Assembly (NCBI GenBank): GCA_036873755.1
Contig: JAVTVY010016111.1
Span: 1-64,000 of the forward strand
Direction of reading: 5' to 3'
DNA: 64,000 nucleotides
Source: Hanleya hanleyi
Taxonomy: Eukaryota; Mollusca; Polyplacophora; Lepidopleurida; Hanleyidae
The number at the start of each line of letters is the position of its first letter. Position 1 is the stretch's first letter. A program made the position numbers and the translations under genes. The notes below the pieces were generated by a model. It searched no databases. It saw only the letters and a program-made list of their open reading frames with translations, and was not told where the DNA came from. Positions 42,250-53,519 of the stretch are shown here, in pieces.

Positions 42250-43141
42250 CTATGTAAAAAAAAAACTTGTTGTTGTTGTTGTTCTCTCATCCTTGTTGTT
42301 GTTGTTCTCTCATCTGTCCATATCATGGCGTCAAGGCGTTATGCTAGGGCGTTAAGGCGGACGATGACGGGCGTCACTGTATTTCCAATGAATTAGTGAC
42401 AATTCCATGAAAATCAGAGCTTTTGGGCTACTTCACCAGGGCGTTGAAGCGTTGAGCTTGTCGTTGGCGGGCGTTGCTCACAATTCCCTGTTTGCGCATG
42501 CGCAGAATGTAGACAACGGCCGAGACACTAATCCAGGCGGATGCCCCCTCGTGTGTGCTTCACATTGATACCTCATGCGGCTCCATCGGCCTATTAGGGG
42601 CTCCCCTAGATCCTAAAACGTTCATTCCAATGCACTTTTCCCACAATGCGCATGCGTAGAATGTTGAACACGGACGACACACTAGTCCAGGCAGATGCCC
42701 CCTCACATAGGCTTCACATTGATACCTCACTCGACTCCATAGGACCACTAGTGGCCCACCCAGACCCCAAAACATCTATTTCAATACCCTTTGTACACCG
42801 CGCATGCGCAGAATGACGATATTCCTACCCCACATCCACCCAGTCAGATGCTCCTTCACGAATGCTTCACATTGATACCTCATACGACTCCATAGGACCA
42901 ATAGTGGCCCACCTCGACCTCAAAACGTATATTTCCATACACTTGGTCTACTGCGCATGCGCAGAATGACGTCAGTTCCACGTCACACCCACCCCGTCGG
43001 CTGCCCCCTCACATAGGCTTCACATTGATACCTCATACGACTCCATAGGACCACCAGTGGTCCATCCAGACCCCAAAACGTCTATTTCCATACCCTTTTC
43101 CCACAATTCCCTGTTTGCGCATGCGCAGAATGTTGATAATG

Positions 43142-44160
43142 TCGCCGACGAGGTTCATGCGGTGATTCGATGGTAAGTTTATAAACAGGTAAATTTTAAT
43201 AATAAAATAATAATAATAATAAATTATAATATAAATTTTAAATATAATAATAAAAATTGTGATAATCCTGTTATTGTCATTTTTTTTAATTCAAATCCAA
43301 TTTATTTGATAAACATTTTTAAGTTTGGGCAAATTTGAATAAGTTAATTTGATAAAAAATTGCCAATTGAAAAAACCCTCAATCAATTATTAAATTAAAG
43401 CACAGTTGCTAAACTGAAATCCGTTATTGTCAGACAAAATCTTAATATTATTTATGGTTATAACCAGGGGAACACATTTAACTGCAGATATCTTATTATT
43501 TAATATTTAGTACTGTGAGGAAATTAGGCCAATGATGTGTTCCGATGCATATTTCTCGTCCACCTCCTTCACTGATTGTTTTTATTACTTACTTGTTGCA
43601 CATAAATACATAATAATATATACCATACCTCGCTGAAATTCAGATGAGTAATTTTTGGCTGAGTAATTTTTCAATATTATATTTTGTGTTGACTTTGGTT
43701 TGTGTTGTGTTACCCTTCCTCACTGAGTTCAAGACCGGCGACATGAAACACAGATATCATTCGATACACATGGCCATAATATAATTTTCTGAAAGACGCA
43801 CGCTTGTTCCATTTTCCAGGGTCATTATCAATGAATGCTTACAATAGCTCTCAGCGTGAATGCTCGCCTGTCAAATGTTGTTTACAATATGAACGCCCGT
43901 CATCACTCGGTGATCAGCTGTGATGACGTAGTCAGCCGGAAAATATAACACGCTCTCTCATTGGCTCAGCGGAAAAGACGCAATGCGGCTGCGCGCCAGG
44001 CATTTGTATAGGGGTGAAGTCAGAGTCTTGTTTACCGACGGTTTGGAGGTTACAAACTCTGACGTTGGGAGAATGACTACGATTGGCGTGACTGAACTCA
44101 GACATATGGGCCATAAGGTGTAATGGGTATGGCACAGTAGAGTTACCTCCCCTGTAGAGC
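43142..44160. other. AT-rich non-coding stretch
   Basis: ATAATAATAATAAAT-type low complexity at 43195-43255. No gene recognised. Confidence 0.5.
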
Positions 44161-44164
44161 GCCG

Positions 44165-44300
44165 GTTACAGGATGAGTGAATGAGTGATGAACGAGTGGA
44201 TGAGTGAGTGAGTGAAGAACGAGTGAGTCGGTGAGAGAAGAGCGAGTGAATTAGTGTGTGAGTGAGTGAGGAATGAGTGATGAGTGAGGTAGTGATCATA
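44165..44300. repeat. Degenerate GTGA array
   Basis: Imperfect GAGTGA repeats interrupted by GAACGA and GATGA. The Ser/His/Thr-rich minus-strand frames here are repeat artefacts. Confidence 0.8.
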
Positions 44301-44455
44301 TGAGTGATCATATAGGCGTATATATTTTTTTGATATAATCAATTCGCTTTTATATGAAGAATAAATTTTATTTTTGTTATCAATTTTTTTTCTTGATATA
44401 AACAAAAAGAATTTTTGATTTCGAAGATGCACCCACCCCCACTCACACAAACACC
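44294..44455 (+). repeat. Dispersed 160-bp repeat, copy 1
   Basis: GAGTGATCATATAGGCGTAT ... ATTTTTGATTTCGAAGATGC + ACCCACCCCC, nearly identical to 53347-53513 in the same orientation, which has about 25 bp extra near its start. Confidence 0.85.
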
Positions 44456-46002
44456 CACACTTCCCAAGCTGCGTACCATGCACCCAGTCCTCCGTTTTTG
44501 TATGGGGAGGGGAGGGCGGAAGGAGGCAGCGTTTTGTTTATACAAGTATTGCAGAGGATCACACTAACTTTTCCCATATCCAACTCCTAGAATATAATTA
44601 ACCCAGGATATAATTTCTCAGCGGAAGGAAGGACTACGGTAAAGGGACAGTGCACTCAACTGACAATGAATGAGACTGGACATCAGATAAACAGACCAGT
44701 CGCCCTGACTTTTTGGTAAATTAAATGACCTGTGACGGAAAAGACACTAATCATTCTAAGCCTGGTCACGCATCATTTGGCATAAGAATCTGCAAATGAA
44801 TAAAAGGTAATGAATCAAGCATGTTTGATGAGGCTAAGTGGTCTGACTAGGAATAAGGACCCCTGTAGGACCATTCAGATAGTGACCCTCCCACTGTCAT
44901 TGTGACTGGCACACTCAATGTTCACAAACCGTTTGCATTAGCATTATAGGTTTTGATAATTATCTCAACGCTATGTAATATATGTAAAGTATCAACTGAT
45001 TTGTAAAGGGAGTCCCCAGTCGTCTTTCTGTTGTATTGTATTTAGAAAGTAATGATGATCTTCTTGATGCATAAGCTTAAGTATGTTGCGTAACCTTTGT
45101 GTTTAAAACTCGTCGCTACATGTGACATGTTTGCACATGTGTGTTTTATCCCATGTCCGAAGTGAGTCCATTGATTCAGAGTGGTATATTGCTGTATGAA
45201 CTGAACTGTGTCCACTTTGTAATGTAATGTGTTCTTTTTAAACTGATAGATGTTGATATAACATTTCATTGATTTTTGGAGGACGATTCAGTTTATTCGA
45301 AATTTCTGAGGGTGGAGCCTTCACACAAGTATTCCCTGAAACCAGAGACAGTACAATTATTTTATGGTTTCTGCTGAAACCTTTTTACGTGATTTAGTAC
45401 TTTTATATACTGGTACACATCAGACCAAGAGCCTAGGCCTATTGTCACTATGGACTACATCGTTAAAACAAAATCTACGAGCATTTTCGGTTCAGTGAGT
45501 TGCTGGTGGTCAGTGGCTTTTGAAGTCAATTTGGTATCGGACAGATCGCTTCCCACTACTGCATTCACTCACAAAAATATGATTATCAATGGTCTCCAGA
45601 TGTTATTATTCCCACTGGCCTTGACCTTTGACCTTAATAGGATTTATTCACCTTGATGAAAGGGTGAAATGAGGGAAAGACATTAACACAGCTTATTTTT
45701 GCGTCTCCCCAATACAGAATATATAACACATCGGTCAAGTTGCAAATATAACATATAATAGAGAGAAGGTTGCACAAATGTGAGCAAATCCATGATGAAG
45801 TTATTGAGTTTACGTTTGTACTGAGAGAATAGTCACCGTGCTATGAGTATAAAGAACCAGACGAGAATAACCTGTCTGTATTGAAACAACAGTTGGAGGG
45901 CAGATAGAACATATTTGTTGTTTGAATTCAAAAACACTTGATTTTTGTAATATAATCGCTCGGAAAATTTTGAATACAGCATTTTGGAATACTTAGCATA
46001 AC
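44456..46002. other. Non-coding stretch
   Basis: No gene or clear repeat recognised. Confidence 0.45.
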
Positions 46003-46191
46003 CTAAATAGTTACAAGATTAGTTAGCAGAAGGACACGTTGAGTGTGGAAAATTGGACAGTAAAATAAATAGTAATCCACATTCTCGTTAGGATGTCCGT
46101 AATTACATTGAGAACTCGACGAAAAGAAAATTGTCAAATAAGTGTCTTTTGACATTGCTGCAACCGTTACGGCGACGACACAATAAAACAT
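46003..46191 (-). pseudogene. Degraded LINE C-terminal fragment
   Basis: The minus-strand frame SSSSQCNYGHPNENVDYYLF ... CPIFHTQRVLLL matches, residue by residue, the zinc-knuckle region of the LINE at 49489-51912 (SQCNCGYADETVDHYLFHCP). The second cysteine is lost (CNY for CNC). It is an older, inverted relic of the same family. Confidence 0.75.
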
Positions 46192-46245
46192 TCTCTTTTC
46201 GAGGACAAACGTAATGCCAATGGATTCTTAATTGCCATAGGCCTA

Positions 46246-46564
46246 CTCTCTAAAAAAAACTTGAGTGAACTGTTCCACTCAAACTTGAGTGAAATGTACC
46301 TGTTCACTCAAACTTGAGTTACTTTTCACTCAACTTGAGTAACTTTTCACTCAACTTGAGTTAAAACCACTCAAGTTCACTCAACTTGAGTGGGATGAAT
46401 TTCCACTCTTATGCTTGAGTGAATGTCACTCAAGTTGAGTGCATTCAACTCAAGTTGAGTGAAAAGTAACTCAAGTTGAGTAAAAATCTAACTCAAATAT
46501 TGAGTGGGATGAATTTCCACTCTTACTTGAGTGAAATTTCACTCAACATTTTTTGAGAGAGTAG
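46246..46564. mobile_element. MITE built of ACTCAAGTTGAGT repeats, TA target duplication
   Basis: Ends CTCTCTAAAAAAA and TTTTTTGAGAGAG are inverted copies flanked by TA on both sides (CCTA|CTCTCT ... GAGAG|TAGG). The interior is a run of palindromic ACTCAACTTGAGT/ACTCAAGTTGAGT motifs and two copies of GTGGGATGAATTTCCACTCT. The TA duplication suggests mobilisation by a Tc1/mariner-type transposase. Confidence 0.8.
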
Positions 46565-47572
46565 GCGTAAGGTATTCCTCAAGTTTGATTGCAATTCACA
46601 TTCTAGGACTACAGTAATAACACTATTCTCAACAATTCCCTGTGTTTTTGTAACTGGCTACAAAACAGACGATAGAGAGTACATTAATATTAATAGTATT
46701 CTCACGATAATAGTTTTTAGTATACACAAGGGCTATTTCATGAGCAATAAAATAACCAAATATATAAGAGTGATGGGTAGATTTAACTGCACTTTAATGC
46801 TTTTATGGGCTCGTCCTGGGCTCGAGGAAGGGACTAAAAAGCTCGTCCCTGCCCTTGCTCTGAGAACTCGTACACATAACACCGTACAACCCAATGACCT
46901 GAGTATATGAAGCCCGTTTGAGAATTCGTCACATCAACGTGAAGTTGTCATGTAAAAGTTACCGACCTTCCCCGACTATACTTACTGAGTACACGGACAC
47001 ATGTACCAAATGTAGGACAATGCTGGAGTGGGAAATGATATATTAGATAATGGCATGTATGAAAATAAAATCTAGATTGTTTTTCTCATCAAGGGCTCGC
47101 ATTGTGCTACTCCACTGACCTATGCATGGACCTGTCAGGCCATTACATTACACAATCGATTATTCGCTTCTGTGGAAACCGTAAATATACTAAACAAGAA
47201 ATATCTTCAATAAATGATGGGCGGCGGAGGTTACATCATCTTCACCAGCCAAGTCAACTGCATCGCAATGTACAGAGCAACGTGATGTACGTCGACTTGG
47301 CTAGAGAAGATGAGGTTACATGGGGAATGTGCAAATGTTTATTTTCGGCAAAATAGGTCTTCTTTGAAATATTTAATTACGCACATGAATAACTGAAACA
47401 ACAGAAGATTTCGCATGCGTTGGTAATTACCATCGGCGTTGTCTCCCTCAACGGACAAAGAACTGTCAGTGCCAACGTGTGTCCCTGTCAACAATGATAG
47501 CTATCGAAGGTGGTCTGGCAGACTCAATTGATTTCATGTAATTCCATTGGATTAAAATCGTTTGTGGTCAGT
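46565..47572. other. Non-coding stretch
   Basis: No gene recognised. There is a short hairpin near 47240-47310 (CCAAGTCAACTGCATCGCAA / GTACGTCGACTTGGC). Confidence 0.45.
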
Positions 47573-47588
47573 CAACTCTCCGCATTTC
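47573..47588 (+). repeat. 16-bp target-site duplication, left copy
   Basis: CAACTCTCCGCATTTC here and again at 49310-49325, flanking the LINE exactly. Confidence 0.9.
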
Positions 47589-49309
47589 TATAGCCCTATA
47601 GGCAAAATTACGGTTATTAAAACACATGTTCTTCCGCTTTTAGTTCACCTATTTTCAGTCCTACCAAACCCTAATACAACTTTTATAGCAAACTTAGAAA
47701 AAAGCCTTTTCCAGTTCATATGGAACGGTAAGCAAGACAAAATAAAACGAAAAACAATCATTATGTCCAAAACAGAAGGCGGATTGGCTATGATAAATTT
47801 TCAAGCTTTTGCATCATATCTGAAGGTGAAGTGGGTAAAGAGAGTAGTGGAGGACGACGGCATTTTTGGGGCATTGGTAAAAAACATATTGCGGCCTGCT
47901 GGTCATGATGTTTGGTGTCTAGATTCGGCAAGCATATATGCAGTTCAAAAACAAATAAAAAACCCGTTCTGGTGTGACACACTCAGATCATGGGCAGAAT
48001 GTGTGGAATATTGCGAAGCAAAAGACAAGAACTACAACAATCTTCTGTTTGATCTTGTTCCGATATCAGAGTGGAATGATATACGCCGCTGGTTGGATGT
48101 GGGTGCATCCTATATTACTGATCTTTTAAATGAGGATGGTACACGTTTTTTAAAATTCAATGAATTCCAGACTAAATTTGGAATCAAACCTATCTATTTC
48201 ATCCTTCACTGTGCAATAATTCACAATATATCGAATGAAAAACGTAGAAATATAAAAAACGGTACTTTTATTAAAAATATTAGGAATCAACGAGAAGTAT
48301 ACAGACGATTAATGAATCAAACATGCTTAAAATTTATTTACAGTATACTTATTAAAAAGATTGAAATCAAACCGCAACGAAATCAGGAGAAATGGGAAGA
48401 TGAACTAAATTCAAAAGATTTGCCTTGGACTTCAATATACAGCTGCATTTATAGTACCTCAACGGACATCACCGAACAATACTTTCAATACCAAATCATT
48501 CACAGAATACTTGTAAGCAATTCTCTTTTAAAATTATGGGGTAAAACCGATACCGATATGTGTACCTTCTGTAACCAAGAGAAAGAAAGTATTCTGCATT
48601 TGTTTTATAAATGTATTTATTCGAAAGCAATTTGGAGCAATCTTCATACATGGTCAAATGAAGTAGAAATTCAAATGGAGGAGCCGTCCGGATCCCAAGT
48701 AATCCTGGGTAATACAGGTTCTGTTCTTAAAGATCACCTGCTGTTACTTGGTAAACAATATATATACAGATGTAGATATTACAATCTGAAGCCTACTTTC
48801 GATGGTTTAAGGGACACTGTGATCAGAACCAGAGATATTGAGAGGTATATCTATACAAAAAATAAGAATCTCTCTATCTTCGCTCAGAAGTGGGGTCCCC
48901 TGGCGTAACCCTTAAGCAGTATTAACCTTTTGGTATCTTACGAATAATTGACTTAATAAATCTTTTTCTTTTATTTTTATCAGTTCGGTGGAGATAGCGT
49001 ACGGTAAAAAGTTGTTTCTTCCAAAATTGGTTTATTTGTGATTGTGGATGCAGCGGCACGTGTGCGTGTGCTTCTGTGTGTGTGTGTTGTCTTGTTCGTG
49101 TCAACATGAACATTTTCTATATATATATATTTGCTTGTCTGGCTCTGGAACAGAAAACCCGTATACGAACATGTGTATCGCAAAATCCTAAACCCTCGAC
49201 CATGTGGGCGTGTAAGGATATGTAAAATCGTGGTCATTGTAAATAAATGCCCAGTGGCCTGTTCCAGGGCTTAACAGAAAAAAAACAAAAACAAAAACAA
49301 AAACAAAAA
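47589..49309 (+). mobile_element. 5'-truncated L1/Tx1-like LINE with CAAAA-rich tail
   Basis: The insert carries a single frame to the TGA at 48906. It starts in the RT thumb region (SPIGKITVIKTHVLPLLVHL, FIWNGKQDKIKRK, GGLAMINFQAFASYLKVKWV) and ends with a zinc-knuckle CTFCNQEKESILHLFYKC and the Trp-rich tail typical of Tx1/L1-like ORF2 C-termini. Endonuclease and the RT catalytic YxDD are missing through 5' truncation. The frame is otherwise undamaged over about 435 codons, and the tail repeats CAAAAA. The ATG at 47562 belongs to flanking DNA, so the first nine codons of the 448-aa frame are not LINE. No function is expected. Confidence 0.92.
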
Positions 49310-49325
49310 CAACTCTCCGCATTTC
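49310..49325 (+). repeat. 16-bp target-site duplication, right copy
   Basis: Perfect copy of 47573-47588 directly after the CAAAAA tail. Confidence 0.9.
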
Positions 49326-49488
49326 GGATGTTACCGTCATATACGAGGCAAGTAGTATATAAAGGCTAAATTCATTAGGAAAATTGAGGGTGAAGCGTGA
49401 GGGTTGTGGCGTGGGCCACTTCCGGAGATGTCACATCCGGATCAAAGGGCTTTTCCGGGTCGAAAAAGGTCACTCAAGGGTCAAAGGT
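49326..49488. repeat. Fragment of Polinton-type repeat region, left of LINE
   Basis: Holds CACTTCCGGAGATGTCACAT and CACTCAAGGGTCAAAGGT. The sequence resumes at 51927 as CACTTCTGGTCACGTGACGG, like the TTCCGGCACTTCTGGTCACA segment near 35.24 kb. The LINE therefore split one repeat region. Confidence 0.55.
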
Positions 49489-51912
49489 GGAGGACATTGG
49501 TGGAAGCTAAGCAAGTCCTTTCTGCAAAATAGTAACTCCAACCTCAATGATATACCGCCTTTAAAAAGAGATGATGATTCTTTTGCTTATGAGAGCTGCG
49601 AAAAGGCTGAAATTTTAAACACATATTTTTCTGACATCACCATAATTGACGATTCTTCAGCGGTGTTGCCTCCATTGTCAATGTTTACCGATAAATCACT
49701 AGATAACATTTTTTTTACCACTATAGTGACATATATGACGTACTTTCTAACCTGGACACATCCAAAGCCATTGGACCTGACAAAATAAGTCCCAGATGTC
49801 TTCACGAATCTAGGCATGTTCTATCAGCAATTCTGGCTCGCTTTTTCAATCACTCTTTAAAAACGGCATCATTCCCGTCTGCATGGAAAGTAGCCAATGT
49901 AACACCATTGTTCAAGAAAGGCGACTGCCACTTAGCGGCCAATTATCGTCCAATATCGCTTCTAAGTTGTTTGAGTAAAGTTATGGAAAGAGTTGTGTTT
50001 AAGTATCTGTATAATTACGTTAGACATGATATAACGTCACATCAATCGGGCTTCCTTCCAAATAATTCAACCATAACACAATTACTCGATTTACATTTTC
50101 ATATAACGAAGGCACTAGACGAACAAAAAGAAGTACTGTTTTTATTTTTCGACATATCTAAGGCTTTTGATCGTGTGTGGCATCGCGGCTTACTGTTTAA
50201 GTTACAACAATATGGCATCTCTGGCAACCTTCTGAAATGGTTTGTAAGTTATTTGAAAAATCGTTGCCAGCGGGTAGTATTGCAGGGTAAGGAATCTACG
50301 ATACTAAGACTTCACGCAGGAGTACACAGGGCTCTGTCCTTGGTCCGCTTCTCTTTCTGTTATTTATCAATGATCTTCCCAGTAATATTTTGAATAATAT
50401 TCGATTGTTTGCCGACGATACCTGTCTATACATTATCTCTGATACCTTAACCCACCAGACTGTCTCAATCTACCATGACCTGGACCTGATATCTAACTGG
50501 GCGAGAACATGGCTTGTCGATTTTAATGCAACAAAAACTGTCGCCGTTTTAGCTTCTCTGCGTCGTGAACCATCGTCTTTTCCTATCGCTTTTGAAAATA
50601 AAACCATCACCCTGTCTTCGAATCATAAACATCTTGGAGTTACGTTCAACAATAAAGGAAAATGGAACGACCATGTCGAAGATCTTGTTATCAAAGCACA
50701 GCAAAAGTTATCGATCTTTAAAGGGCTGAAATACATTTTAGACAGAAAAACACTCGAAATAATGTACAAACGTTTCATCAGACCTAGCTTAGAATATGCC
50801 GACGTGGTCTGGGACAATTTGTCACAAAATGAACTTGATCGGCTGGAGAATATCCAAAAAGAGGCACTGAGAACTATTACTGGTTTGACAAGAAGTGTTA
50901 GACTTGAAGCACTTTATACTGACGCAGGCTTTGAAAAACTATTTCAAAGGCGTTATATTCACAGGCTGATTATGTTTTACCGAATATCTAATGGCATGAC
51001 TACTTCTTCTCTCGAGGATAATCTTCCTATTGCTACTATAATGTGCGAAACCCTTATAGCTTACGCAATCCAACCCAGTTTACATCGTACAGATGTCGTA
51101 CTGAAGTCTTTCGTAGATCTTTCTTCCCTTCCTCTGTGCGTGACTGGAATACCCTCCCGGAATCTGTTAGAAACTGTCCTTCGTTAGTTGCTTTTAAACG
51201 TCATTTACAGAACATATGGCCAATCTCGAAGCCACCGCCTTGGTTTTACGCATGCAGTCGAAAAGAAAATGTTATACTCTGTCGTCTGCGAAATGGTTGT
51301 AGTAACCTAAAACGACATATGTTCAACAACTTTATTTCACAAACGTCTCAGTGCAACTGTGGATATGCTGATGAAACTGTTGACCACTACTTATTTCACT
51401 GCCCCCTATTTAGAAATCAAAGAGTTGTCCTTCTGGAAAATATGAATAGAATCTATGGTACCGATCTGATGCCATCAACCCAGGCATTGCTATTTGGAAA
51501 CGATGAAAAAATTACAAAATTAAACATTGAAGCTCAGATATGTTTAGGTGAGTTTGTCAAAACGACAAAACGATTTGAATAAGAATATAATTATACACAT
51601 AGCTAACAACAAAGAAAAAGTAACTACCCCTAGCAAATCCTAAGCGACCGATATTAGCATAATAACGACATACATATCTCTAGTCGTAGACGCGCATATG
51701 GTCATCCTGAGCACTCCCCCTCCCCCCTCCACCAATTACCTGAATTATTTTTCAATATTGTTCTCTCCGGCCGTCACATGTTGTATTCAATATGTATGTA
51801 AGATTGTAATGAATGCTGTGTATTTCAAATTATGTAAAAGTGGGAGACGCAGTAATAAGTTATCTTAATGCGCTCCTACAATGCACAAAATGCAATAAAG
51901 CATCATATAAAC
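49489..51912 (+). mobile_element. 5'-truncated jockey/CR1-type LINE, frameshifted
   Basis: Reverse-transcriptase blocks occur in order across shifted frames: a pre-RT segment (49.50-49.78 kb), NYRPISLLSCLSKVMERVVF, HQSGFLPNNSTITQLLDLHF, FFDISKAFDRVWHRGLLFKL, then after a frame change near 50330 the catalytic LFADDTCLYI, the thumb (LGVTFNNKGKWNDHVEDL), a change near 51050, and a C-terminal knuckle CNCGYADETVDHYLFHC ending at 51582. The 3' end AATGCAATAAAGCATCATAT is followed by CAAGGGTCAAAGGT, which also lies just before the element (49475-49488 and 51913-51926), a likely 14-bp target duplication. No endonuclease domain was seen. At least three frame changes make it dead. Confidence 0.88.
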
Positions 51913-51926
51913 CAAGGGTCAAAGGT

Positions 51927-52605
51927 CACTTCTGGTCACGTGACGGCCCAACAAGAGTTATCTGCCCCTAAATAAGTCCATACGCTTGAGTTGTTTCAAT
52001 GTTAAACCTAATGGGCAACCCAACTCATGGACATTTGCAGTATGGGGTGTGGTATCTTATTTTTTCTTTCTCGCGCTGTAGAATACGCTGAAAATTTCTA
52101 ATGAGGCATGCGTAGTGTATAGGCAGGCCTGAGGTGGATATTTTGGGGTCGATGTAGGCCAGTATTGCTCTGTGACGTATCAAAGCGAAGCACTCGTGGG
52201 GGACCATCCGACTGGACTGGTGTGGAGTGGATATGCGGTACAGACAGGGACTTATGGGAAAAGGGCATTCGAAATTTTTGGGGTCGAGGTGGACCAATAT
52301 TGGTCCGAATGGAGCTTGTGAGGTGTCAATGTGTAGCACTTGTTGGGGGGCGTCAGACTGAATGAGCTAATGTGGAGTGAAAGTATGCGCAGACGGAAAT
52401 TGTGCTGAAGGGAAACAGAATGGCCGTTTTGGGGTCGAGGTGGGTCAATAGTGGGCGTACTGGGTCGTGTGAGATATCACTTTGAAGCACTCGTGGGGAA
52501 CATCCAACTGGACTGGTGTATCGTGAAAGTAAGGCTAAGACGCGCATGCGCGGGCAGGGAATCGTAGGGAAAGGGAATATGAATAATAGAAGGAAAATTT
52601 AAAAT
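51927..52605. repeat. Polinton-type tandem units (diverged)
   Basis: About three units of roughly 150-165 bp with GTGACGTATCAAAGCGAAGC, ACTCGTGGGGGACCATCCGA, GGGACTTATGGGAAAAGGGC and TTTTGGGGTCGAGGTGG, clearly related to 35.2-36.3 kb. The last unit has CGCGCATGCGCG near 52541 in place of the NRF1-type site. Confidence 0.8.
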
Positions 52606-52639
52606 GAAATCATAAAGAGATTTTCATTGGTTCGCAGAA

Positions 52640-52806
52640 CTTCAATAAACAAAGCGCTTCTATAGCGGTCAATAAACAAAGCGCTTCTATAGCGGTCACT
52701 AAACAAAGCGCTTCTATAGCGGTCAATATACAAAACGCTTCTATAGCGGTCAATAAACAAAGCGCTTCTATAGCGGTCAATAAACAAAGCGCTTCTATAG
52801 CGGTCA
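52640..52806. repeat. 27-bp minisatellite, about six copies
   Basis: Unit AATAAACAAAGCGCTTCTAT + AGCGGTC. At 27 bp it keeps frames open (nonapeptide LLTAIEALC-type repeats on the minus strand), which explains the ORFs across it. Confidence 0.92.
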
Positions 52807-53345
52807 AGAGACGTAAAGTTAACGGTCTGAATCCAAGAAACGACAACCTGTCGCATAAAGGTGTTAGCATTCAGGTATAATATGCGTAGACTAGCTGAGG
52901 ACGCTATAGAAGGCGATAATTTATTGGCGTAAAAGACGGAAAGCCAAGGAGAGTCTCGTCTAAAGCATACGTCAAAGTCATTTCCGGTCACATGACTTGT
53001 GGATGAGTGTAAAAATGAAACTTCCAAAAATGAACTCTCCAAAATTGCGGAAAACGGAATTTACAGGACATATCGCCAAAAAAATCGGAATAGCGGAATT
53101 TACACCCACGAATTCGCTTATGAAGTTAAAGGGTTGGTGTAGATTGGCTTACGCTGTAGCATAGGACTGGAGGTTCACAGAACAGTGACGTCATCGTGTG
53201 CATGCGCGGTCGAGGAATAATAGAGAAACATGGCATTTTGAATGTGCGCAATGATGTATTTGGACGATCTATAGATCATACTGGGACAAACACGCCGTGA
53301 CGGGTAGGGAATGCTGGTGCTATAGACAACGGCTGGCGTGATCAA
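52807..53345. repeat. Non-coding stretch with one CRE-containing unit
   Basis: A repeat unit near 53185-53320 (CAGTGACGTCATCGTGTGCATGCGCGG, AATAATAGAGAAA, GGCATTTTG) matches the 26.25-kb unit. No gene. Confidence 0.55.
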
Positions 53346-53346
53346 A

Positions 53347-53513
53347 TGAGTGATCATATAGGTGTATATATTTTTTTGATATCAAATTTTATTCTGATAT
53401 CACGAATCAATTCGCTTTTATATGAAAATAAATTTTATTTTTATTATTAATTTTTTTTCTTGATATAAACAAAAAGAATTTTTGATTTCGAAGATGCACC
53501 CACCCCCACACTG
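53347..53513 (+). repeat. Dispersed 160-bp repeat, copy 2
   Basis: Direct copy of 44294-44455, ending in the same GATTTCGAAGATGCACCCAC. Confidence 0.85.
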
Positions 53514-53519
53514 TTAACA

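Larger units (their letters stand above)
39445..43141 (-). repeat. Giant palindrome, right arm
   Basis: Reverse complement of 35597-39432 with scattered differences. It ends at GTTGATAA (43141), after which the sequence becomes AT-rich and unrelated, whereas the left side continues into more array units. Confidence 0.9.

Noticed and set aside
35597..43141. The palindrome as a pure assembly fold-over artefact
   Set aside because: The arms differ by indels (about 130 bp near 38.70-38.83 kb, distinct one-base losses in the finger ORFs, different microsatellite lengths) and by many substitutions, so one arm is not a copied read of the other. Still worth read-level confirmation.
47562..48908. A host gene of 448 codons
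   Set aside because: All sequence from 47589 is LINE ORF2, bounded by a 16-bp target duplication; the start codon is in flanking DNA.
52599..53042. 147-codon repeat protein with DRYRSALF-type units
   Set aside because: A 27-bp minisatellite holds the frame open; the ORF ends have no support.
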